Positions 1 through 5,434 of a DNA stretch of 5,434 nucleotides are shown piece after piece. Positions within the stretch are counted from its first letter, which is position 1. Every line of letters begins with the position of its first letter. Below the pieces are notes generated by a model. It searched no databases. It was given only the letters and a program-made list of their open reading frames with translations, and had not been told where the DNA came from. Made by a program: the position numbers and the translations under genes. This DNA is from Bacteroidales bacterium (GTDB taxonomy: Bacteria > Bacteroidota > Bacteroidia > Bacteroidales > ML635J-15), in the NCBI GenBank assembly GCA_017997855.1, contig JAGOEF010000134.1:1-5434 (forward strand), given 5' to 3'.

Positions 1-2763
1 GGTGCAGGTTCTGCCACCTTCGAAACACCCGATACCGAATATGGAAGTTTTATCGTGATGCTCGAAGATAAAAAAGGCGGACACTCCACATCAGGAACTT
101 TCTATGTGAGCAGTTACGACTATGGCTACAATGATGAATCATCAGAAAAAGGGGTTAACCGTCTTGACCTTACGGCCAACAAAGACACTTTTGCTGTAGG
201 AGAAGATATAGTTTTGAATATTCCATCAGTAAAAGGCAGGGCATTAATTTCGATTGAAAACGGATCTAAGGTGCTGAAGACCTTCTGGACCGAAACCAGC
301 AATGGATCTACCCAATATACCTTTAAGGCTACCGACGACATGGCTCCGAATGTGTTCATCAATGTAAGCCTATTCCAACCGCACAATCAAACCGACAATG
401 ACCATCCCATCAGGATGTACGGTGTAATACCCATTGTGGTTGAGGATCCCGCTACGCACCTGCATCCGGTAATCAGCATGCCCAACGAGCTGAAATCAGA
501 AAGCGAATTCAATATAAAAATCAGCGAAAAGGATGGTCGCCCCATGGCTTATACCATTGCAGTAGTCGACGAGGGAATATTATACCTCACCAACTACAAA
601 ACCCCTGATCCCTGGTCGCATTTCTACAGCCGTGAAGCCTTGGGAGTGAGCACCTGGGATATGTACGATTATGTGATCGGAGCTTTTGGTGTTGACATCG
701 AAAAACTGCTTAGTATCGGGGGTGATGCCAGTATGCAGGAACGCCTCGGAGAACTCAAAGCCAACCGTTTCGAACCAATGGTACGGTTTATTGGTCCCTT
801 CTACCTCGAAAAAGGAAAGACAGCCACCCACACCATAAAAGTACCGGCCTATGTAGGATCGGTACGCACCATGGTGGTAGCGCGTTATGAAAATGCCTAC
901 GGTTCTGCCGAAAAATCAACTCCCGTTACCAAGCCGCTGATGTTACTGGGTACCCTACCCCGCGTGCTGGGTCCTCAAGAGGAAGTTGTACTGCCGGTGA
1001 GCGTTTTTGCCATGGACAATGCTGTGAAATCGGTAAATGTTCAGGTACGCTGCAACGACCTGATTTTACTCGATGGACCGGCTTCACAGACCATTAATTT
1101 CCCGAAGAAAGGCGAACAGTATGTGCAGTTTAAACTAAAAGCAGGAACAAAAACAGGTGTGGCCAAAATACAGGTGACTGCCCAGTCGGGAATGCACACG
1201 GCAAAATATGAAATGGAAATTGATGTACGCTACCCGATTTCGGAGCAAACCGATGTGATTACAGGGATAGCCACAGGCGGAAAAACTGCCGACATCAAAC
1301 TCGACCCACGCGGTTTGGCCGGCACCAACAAACTGAGCATCGAAGTATATTCGATACCGCCGCTCAATTTAGAAAAACGCCTGAAGTATCTGATACAATA
1401 TCCGCATGGATGCATCGAACAAATTACCTCGGCTGCTTTCCCGCAACTCTATCTCAGCTACCTGTCAGATATTGATGAAAAACAGAAAAAAGCCATTCAG
1501 GACCACATAAACACGACCCTGAAAGACCTGTCGAAATACCAGCATTCATCGGGAGGTTTCGCCTACTGGCCGGGTTCTTATGCGGGTGTAAGTTCATGGG
1601 GTACCAGCTATGCCGGTCACTTCATGCTCGAAGCCGAAAGCATGGGTTATCAGGTGCCTGCACAGGTGAAGAAAAACTGGCTGAAATATCAGAAGGCCAA
1701 AGCCTCGGGTTGGATCGACGAGGGCTACAGTTCTCAAATCGATCAGGCATACCGTCTCTATACACTTGCCCTATCGGGAAATGCCGACAAAGGATCGATG
1801 AACCGCATGCTGCAGAACAAAAAATTGTGCAAGGAAGCCAAATGGAGACTGGCAGCTGCCTATATGATTGCCGGCAAAAAAGATGTTGCCCTGCAACTCA
1901 CCAAAGGACTCGAAACTAAAGTAGCCGATTATCTCGAAATGGGCGGCACCTTCGGTTCGGCACTGCGCGATAAGGCAATGATTCTGGAAACCCTGATTCT
2001 GATGGGCGAAAAGCAAAAAGCCTTCGAACTTTTACTATCGGTGTCGGAGGACCTGAGCTCCGAAAATTGGTACAGCACACAAACCACCGCTTTCTCGCTG
2101 CTTGCCATGGCAAAATATGTAGCCAAAGAAAAACCGACAGGCAATATTAACTGCTCGATTACGGTTAACGGAAAAGCCTCTACGGCAAAATCGAATAAAC
2201 CCGTTTATAAACAGGTGTTTACCATGGATGAATATCATCAGAACAGCATCAGCCTGAAAAACATAAGCAGCGAATTGGTGTACTATCGTGTGATAACATC
2301 TTACATACCACAGTACGGTACCGAAACAGCCGGTAATTCGAAAATCGACATGAAGGTAAATTACACTACCCTCGACGGTACCCCGCTCGATCCGCTGAAA
2401 ATTGTTCAGGGTACCGATTTCATTGCCATTGTGCAGATACAACCCGTTGGGCAATACCTGCCAAAATTCGAAAACATGGCCTTGTCACAGTTATTCCCGT
2501 CAGGGTGGGAAATCATCAACAGCCGTATGTTTGAGACCGATATGGGTAATCAGTCGTATGCATCGTATCAGGACATTCGCGACGACAGAATTTACACCTA
2601 TTTTGACATGTACTACAACAGCACGAAAACCTTCAAGGTAATGCTGAACGCCAGCTATTCCGGAAAATTCTACATGCCACCGGTACAGGTTTCGGCCATG
2701 TATGATAATACCATTTATGCCCGAACCAAAGGTGATTGGATTGAAATTGAGAATTCTTATTAA
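1..2763 (+). CDS. Alpha-2-macroglobulin family protein, C-terminal part (5' end outside window)
   Basis: The frame is open from base 1 to TAA at 2761-2763. An internal GTG/ATG at 55-60 is not a credible start, because the upstream codons continue a macroglobulin-like beta domain; the true start lies before the window. Counting residue 1 at base 1, the order is: macroglobulin domains (about 1-150); the bait-region domain with VVDEG at 188-192 and the block KTPDPWSHFY; a macroglobulin domain with VGSVRTMVVARYENAYGS; the thioester domain (about 456-710) with YPHGCIEQ, GGFAYWPG and WYSTQTTAFSLLAMAK; and C-terminal domains with FENMALSQLFPSGWEI and QDIRDDR (857-863). Known for the family: such proteins are usually periplasmic or membrane-anchored and are thought to trap attacking proteases by covalent thioester linkage after bait cleavage. 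The C-terminus looks complete. The partner gene pbpC, often next to bacterial A2M genes, is not seen downstream; upstream cannot be judged. Family assignment is very secure; the protease-trap role is inferred from relatives. Confidence 0.95.
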   Translation, partial: GAGSATFETPDTEYGSFIVMLEDKKGGHSTSGTFYVSSYDYGYNDESSEKGVNRLDLTANKDTFAVGEDIVLNIPSVKGRALISIENGSKVLKTFWTETSNGSTQYTFKATDDMAPNVFINVSLFQPHNQTDNDHPIRMYGVIPIVVEDPATHLHPVISMPNELKSESEFNIKISEKDGRPMAYTIAVVDEGILYLTNYKTPDPWSHFYSREALGVSTWDMYDYVIGAFGVDIEKLLSIGGDASMQERLGELKANRFEPMVRFIGPFYLEKGKTATHTIKVPAYVGSVRTMVVARYENAYGSAEKSTPVTKPLMLLGTLPRVLGPQEEVVLPVSVFAMDNAVKSVNVQVRCNDLILLDGPASQTINFPKKGEQYVQFKLKAGTKTGVAKIQVTAQSGMHTAKYEMEIDVRYPISEQTDVITGIATGGKTADIKLDPRGLAGTNKLSIEVYSIPPLNLEKRLKYLIQYPHGCIEQITSAAFPQLYLSYLSDIDEKQKKAIQDHINTTLKDLSKYQHSSGGFAYWPGSYAGVSSWGTSYAGHFMLEAESMGYQVPAQVKKNWLKYQKAKASGWIDEGYSSQIDQAYRLYTLALSGNADKGSMNRMLQNKKLCKEAKWRLAAAYMIAGKKDVALQLTKGLETKVADYLEMGGTFGSALRDKAMILETLILMGEKQKAFELLLSVSEDLSSENWYSTQTTAFSLLAMAKYVAKEKPTGNINCSITVNGKASTAKSNKPVYKQVFTMDEYHQNSISLKNISSELVYYRVITSYIPQYGTETAGNSKIDMKVNYTTLDGTPLDPLKIVQGTDFIAIVQIQPVGQYLPKFENMALSQLFPSGWEIINSRMFETDMGNQSYASYQDIRDDRIYTYFDMYYNSTKTFKVMLNASYSGKFYMPPVQVSAMYDNTIYARTKGDWIEIENSY
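457..690 (+). other. A2M bait-region (BRD-type) domain
   Basis: Residues about 153-230, counted from base 1. The segment opens with HLHPVISMPNELKS and contains AVVDEGILYLTNYKTPDPW and FYSREALGV, followed by a tyrosine-rich stretch (WDMYDYVIGAFG). The VDEGIL and KTPDP blocks are hallmarks of the domain that precedes and frames the bait segment in bacterial A2M proteins. Domain boundaries are estimated by eye. Confidence 0.8.
694..768 (+). other. Candidate bait segment
   Basis: Residues about 232-256, between the conserved FG of the bait-region domain and the next conserved block (FEPMVRFIGPF). The stretch is polar and rich in charged residues (DIEKLLS, MQERLGELKANR) with Arg and Lys positions that a trypsin-like protease could cut. 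In A2M proteins a flexible segment at about this place is cleaved by the target protease. The exact borders and any cleavage are inference. Confidence 0.4.
1366..2130 (+). other. Thioester domain (TED), alpha/alpha-toroid
   Basis: Residues about 456-710. The domain begins with NLEKRLKYLIQYPHG just before the thioester motif, continues through SSGGFAYWPGS and SSWGTSYAGHFMLEAESMGY, and ends near WYSTQTTAFSLLAMAKYVAKE. These blocks lie in the usual order for the helical toroid of A2M and complement-like proteins. The length of about 250 residues fits a complete domain. Confidence 0.85.
1411..1422 (+). other. Thioester motif C-I-E-Q
   Basis: Codons TGC ATC GAA CAA encode Cys471 to Gln474, counted from base 1, in the context YPHGCIEQ. 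In thioester-containing A2M and complement proteins the Cys thiol and the Gln side chain form the reactive internal thioester. Both are present, so this protein should be of the thioester-competent type, unlike bacterial A2M paralogues that have lost the Cys. Confidence 0.9.
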
Positions 2764-2783
2764 ACATACGAATTTTTATGAAT

Positions 2784-2811
2784 AAAAAGCGGCCTGAAAA
2801 GGCCGTTTTTT
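2784..2811. terminator. Bidirectional intrinsic terminator between convergent genes
   Basis: A perfect 6-bp stem, CGGCCT (2790-2795) and AGGCCG (2800-2805), encloses a GAAA loop. On its right are six T (2806-2811), giving a U-tract for the plus-strand A2M transcript. On its left are five A (2784-2788), giving a U-tract for the minus-strand TPR-CHAT transcript, with one unpaired-type base (2789) between stem and tract. The A and T tracts can also pair and extend the stem. The hairpin lies 26 bases past the A2M stop and about 25 bases past the TPR-CHAT stop. The forward direction looks the stronger of the two. Confidence 0.88.
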
Positions 2812-2829
2812 ATTTATACCTGGTGGTTT

Positions 2830-5434
2830 TTAAAACAACAAAACAAATGCTGCCCATTTGAAAACTTCGTTGCGGTATTTATTTCGCATTTCGGTCTGTG
2901 CAGCGTCGAAGGCATCCGGTATTGATAATCCTCCAAAATGCAGCGAATAGAAAACTTGCATAAACTCTGATGTTTCAATATCAGGAACTTTCCATAAACT
3001 CATGATAATATACTGAACACCGGCCGTTTTAAAAGCACGTTGGAGACCAAAAACGCCCTCGTCACCCCGTAGATCACCAAGTCCGGTTTCGCATGCTGAG
3101 AGCACAACCAGTTTGGTATTGGGCAAATACATATTCGAGATTTCGTAGGCCGTGAGAATACCGTCTTCTATTTCGGTTGGCAGGCTCCTGCCCTTCCAGG
3201 CATTGTTGGCACCCGCCAGCAGCAGACCCGAACGCTGCAAGGGGTTTTCGTGTTTTTTGAATACCTGTTGATTTTCGTTCCTCGAAAAAAATGTTTGCAG
3301 ATCCTGCTTATTTTCGTTTGGAAAAAAGTAGCCATGCGTGGCTACATGGATAATATCGGGTGACATCGTGCCGGCAAACCATTTGAATGATTCCTCAACA
3401 GCCTCACCGCCACTGATCAGGTTGGTCTTACAATTACTTTTCAGTGCAATGAGTTGAATCGCTTTGGCTTCGCTAAGTGTGCCCGGCAGGTAATTCCAGT
3501 TTTCACCCCTGCTTTCGTACGTACTTGCAACAGCCAGTGTGCTGTAATCGTTTTGGTTGATGGTATTATTGTATAACGCAGCATATTGTATCTGTTGTGC
3601 CGGGTCAATATCGAAGTCTATCCCGCCGTAAACTACCAAACTCTCTGCTGCAGTGGTATCGTTAAACGTATTTTGCAGCAACGAGGCGGTTGTCGTGAGC
3701 CGCATCAGCCGGTAACGATCCGATAACGTCAGGCTGTCGTTAATGGGAATTGCTGCCAGCGAAATCTGGTGCAGCGAGGCTGCCGGAGCATAAAATATTC
3801 GTGTCACTTCAGGACCGAGCTTTGCCTCAACAGGTGCCCAAAGCAGGTTATACAAACTTTGGCCATAGCCCTGGCTGCCTTCCTCGTCGGGAAACACAAT
3901 TCCTCGATACATACGGGTGAGCTGCCCGGGACTGCTCACTCCCAGTGCAAGGATTAATGTATCGAGTTGCTGCTGTGTACACAATCTGATGATTTCGGGC
4001 TGCTGTAAGCCGGGTTGTACGAGCAAGGCAACATACACCATGGTATCGGTCCACAATGATTTGTTGTAAAAATTGAAACAAGTAAATTCGAGGGCCACTT
4101 CACCGGGCTTAAGCTGTTGCTGCACATCGCGCCAGGTATTTTTACGAAGCGAAGCCAGCCTCGAGCTGTATTTAGTCCATTCAACCTCCAATTTATTGCA
4201 AGCTTTTTCAAGCGAATCGACCGAAACAGAACGTTTAATTTCGGGAAGCGAATATTGTCGTGCCAGTACCGAACGGGTCAGTAACCAGTCATCGTAAGCA
4301 TCAAGAGCGGCAGCGTCGCTTGCGTTTTCGATAATATGCCGCAGTTCGATACCTGAATTCAACACCATGGCCTTACTCAGCAGTTCCAGATTATAGAAGT
4401 TTTCGGCCATCTCACCTTTGCTACCCGGACGTACCAGAAAATAGCTTTTGTAGGTCTCGAAGAGGTAATGCCTCGAATCGACATAGTATTCCTTTTCTTT
4501 TTCGCTGAGAAACCTGAAATTGCCTGTTATTTCGTTGCTGAGTGTTTCGAGGCTTTTTGCAATATACCCGTCAGCCTTCTCGTAGAGTTCCCTCGAGAAA
4601 TACATGGCTGCGGCATTATTGAGTGCATTCAGATAATCATCGGACTGTACATCGCCTAAAAGTTCGAAAATTTCGATTGACTTTTCAACAGTAGAAACAG
4701 CGTGACTAAAATCGCCCGCAAGGTCGTATATGGCCGATTGTCCCGACAACATATATGCATACATGGAGGTTTGGGTTCCGGCAATTTTATCAATTATGCC
4801 CAGTGCATCATCCGAGAGTTGAAGCGCTTCAACCAGCAATTGTTTCTGCAAGGCTTTATCGGTGGTTTTCTTTGCAATATTAAATTTCAGCGTCGACATC
4901 GCCGATACTGCCCGGGCATATTCGATACTATTTTTCCCATTGATTTTTTTATTGATACGGATAATATCGGCAAGATAATTCTCCGATGCAGGATAATTGC
5001 GTTTCTCAAATTCAAGAAAAGCCATCAACTGCTCTACGTTGGCATAGCCGGGATTGTTGGTGCCGTAATGATATGCCGTCAACTGCAGTGCCTCGTCAAG
5101 CAAGGGCCCGGCAGCTTCGTAGTTACCCATTTTCAGATATACCGAAGCCAGATTCTGCAGATAAATGGCATAATCATACGTATTGCCTCTGCCCTGCTGC
5201 CGCATGGCATCACACACAGCGGCAAAATATTCACCAGCTTCTTCGAAATCGCTCCGATAGAAACACACCACCGCAATATTGTTTAATGCGAGCAAATATT
5301 CATCACTTTGCACACCCAGGCTATCACGAAATATCTGCATTGCCTCCTGCAGATAGCGTTCCGCGTTGCTGAAGTTCTGTATCTGTATTTGCAATGCACC
5401 ATATCCCAACAGGTTCTGCGCATACATCAGGCTG
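2830..5434 (-). CDS. TPR repeat and CHAT domain protein, C-terminal part (5' end outside window)
   Basis: On the minus strand the frame is open from the right window edge to TAA (2832-2830). The first Met is at 5427, but in-frame codons continue to the edge and the Met sits inside a TPR helix, so the true start and any signal peptide lie outside. Numbering from that Met, there are about seven TPRs (1-300), a helical linker (301-430) with LLSKAMVLNSGIELR, a mixed alpha/beta lead-in (437-520), and the CHAT domain (about 524-865) ending in KWAAFVLLF, the usual CHAT end. His698 (in VATHGYF) and Cys779 (in VVLSACETGLGD) form the expected caspase-like dyad. Other CHAT hallmarks are LQRSGLLLAGAN, ILTAYEISN, GVFGLQRAFKTAGV and MSLWKVPD. 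CHAT is a caspase/separase-related protease family found with TPRs in many bacteria. No transmembrane segment follows it. The substrate is unknown and proteolysis has not been shown here. The protein is convergent with the A2M gene, so it belongs to a different transcription unit. Confidence 0.93.
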   Translation of the reverse strand, partial: SLMYAQNLLGYGALQIQIQNFSNAERYLQEAMQIFRDSLGVQSDEYLLALNNIAVVCFYRSDFEEAGEYFAAVCDAMRQQGRGNTYDYAIYLQNLASVYLKMGNYEAAGPLLDEALQLTAYHYGTNNPGYANVEQLMAFLEFEKRNYPASENYLADIIRINKKINGKNSIEYARAVSAMSTLKFNIAKKTTDKALQKQLLVEALQLSDDALGIIDKIAGTQTSMYAYMLSGQSAIYDLAGDFSHAVSTVEKSIEIFELLGDVQSDDYLNALNNAAAMYFSRELYEKADGYIAKSLETLSNEITGNFRFLSEKEKEYYVDSRHYLFETYKSYFLVRPGSKGEMAENFYNLELLSKAMVLNSGIELRHIIENASDAAALDAYDDWLLTRSVLARQYSLPEIKRSVSVDSLEKACNKLEVEWTKYSSRLASLRKNTWRDVQQQLKPGEVALEFTCFNFYNKSLWTDTMVYVALLVQPGLQQPEIIRLCTQQQLDTLILALGVSSPGQLTRMYRGIVFPDEEGSQGYGQSLYNLLWAPVEAKLGPEVTRIFYAPAASLHQISLAAIPINDSLTLSDRYRLMRLTTTASLLQNTFNDTTAAESLVVYGGIDFDIDPAQQIQYAALYNNTINQNDYSTLAVASTYESRGENWNYLPGTLSEAKAIQLIALKSNCKTNLISGGEAVEESFKWFAGTMSPDIIHVATHGYFFPNENKQDLQTFFSRNENQQVFKKHENPLQRSGLLLAGANNAWKGRSLPTEIEDGILTAYEISNMYLPNTKLVVLSACETGLGDLRGDEGVFGLQRAFKTAGVQYIIMSLWKVPDIETSEFMQVFYSLHFGGLSIPDAFDAAQTEMRNKYRNEVFKWAAFVLLF
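2833..3858 (-). other. CHAT caspase-like domain
   Basis: Residues about 524-865. The domain starts near LYNLLWAPVEAKLG, continues through FYAPAASLHQISLAAIP, and holds both predicted catalytic residues: His698 (codon at 3334-3336) and Cys779 (codon at 3091-3093), 81 residues apart. The protein ends right after the last conserved strand (WAAFVLLF). Family knowledge places these residues as the nucleophile dyad of caspase-like clan proteases; activity here is inferred. Confidence 0.9.
4528..5434 (-). other. TPR array, about seven repeats, kinesin-light-chain-like
   Basis: Residues 1-300 from the first Met hold helix pairs with a period of roughly 40-44 residues, starting near residues 2, 41, 83, 125, 166, 219 and 261. 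The clearest unit is TYDYAIYLQNLASVYLKMGN followed by YEAAGPLLDEALQL (residues 83-116). The long period and the Y-x-x-x-L-x-N-L-A pattern match the kinesin-light-chain TPR type. Such arrays bind protein partners. The fifth unit carries an insertion and is degenerate, and more repeats may lie beyond the window edge. Confidence 0.85.

Noticed and set aside
55..60. GTG ATG as a possible start of the A2M gene
   Set aside because: The reading frame is open upstream to base 1 and encodes beta-domain-like sequence (residues such as FETPDTEYGSFIV) that continues smoothly. Relatives are far longer, so the start lies outside the window.
949..2415. Palindrome GGTACC occurs five times in the A2M gene (949, 1600, 2317, 2377, 2410)
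   Set aside because: All five are in frame as Gly-Thr codons (GGT ACC). Codon preference explains them, and there is no regular spacing that would suggest a regulatory or uptake signal.
2035..2454. 139-codon minus-strand open frame inside the A2M gene
   Set aside because: It is antisense to conserved thioester and C-terminal A2M blocks, and its translation has no recognisable family features. It is a shadow frame.
4702..5286. 194-codon plus-strand open frame opposite the TPR region
   Set aside because: It lies entirely antisense to the well-supported TPR coding sequence, its translation is rich in Ile, Cys and His without any recognisable domain, and no ribosome binding site or promoter stands out. 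It is best read as a shadow frame.
5425..5427. ATG as the start of the TPR-CHAT gene
   Set aside because: In-frame codons (Ser, Leu) continue to the window edge, and the Met falls inside the first helix of a TPR. No signal peptide follows it. The true start is probably upstream, beyond the window.
2830..5434. TPR-CHAT protein as part of a type III-E CRISPR (Craspase) system
   Set aside because: No CRISPR repeats, gRAMP effector or Csx30/31-like gene is visible. TPR-CHAT proteins of this general form are common in Bacteroidota without CRISPR. Genes beyond the right edge cannot be judged.

Overview
The window most likely comes from the chromosome of a member of the Bacteroidota. The first gene carries signature blocks that I recognise from large alpha-2-macroglobulin (A2M) proteins of that phylum (SSWGTSYAGHFMLEAE, FPSGWEI, QDIRDDRIYTYFD). 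The second is a TPR-CHAT protein of a type common there. Base composition is moderate and looks similar in both genes, so nothing suggests that either was recently acquired. No species can be named from this sequence.

Layout: there are only two genes, they converge, and each is cut by a window edge. Positions 1-2763 (+) hold the C-terminal 920 codons of an A2M-family protein: macroglobulin domains, the bait-region domain, a thioester domain with an intact C-x-E-Q motif, and a complete C-terminus. Positions 2764-2829 are a 66-base convergent spacer with one strong GC-rich hairpin. The hairpin has an A-tract on its left and a T-tract on its right, so it should act as a bidirectional intrinsic terminator. 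Positions 2830-5434 (-) hold the C-terminal 867 or so codons of a TPR-CHAT protein: about seven kinesin-light-chain-like TPRs, a helical linker, and a C-terminal caspase-like CHAT domain with both predicted catalytic residues present (His698 and Cys779, counting from the first Met in the window).

How the genes relate: bacterial A2M proteins are thought to be periplasmic protease traps. CHAT domains are caspase/separase-like protease domains. Having them side by side is suggestive, but they are convergent, share a terminator, and cannot be in one operon. No functional link is shown by the sequence.

Both starts lie outside the window, so promoters, ribosome binding sites and signal peptides cannot be seen. 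I found no CRISPR array, RNA gene, insertion sequence or other mobile element, and no convincing undescribed system. The most useful leads are the intact CHAT dyad, the A2M bait and thioester layout, and the neighbourhood beyond each edge.
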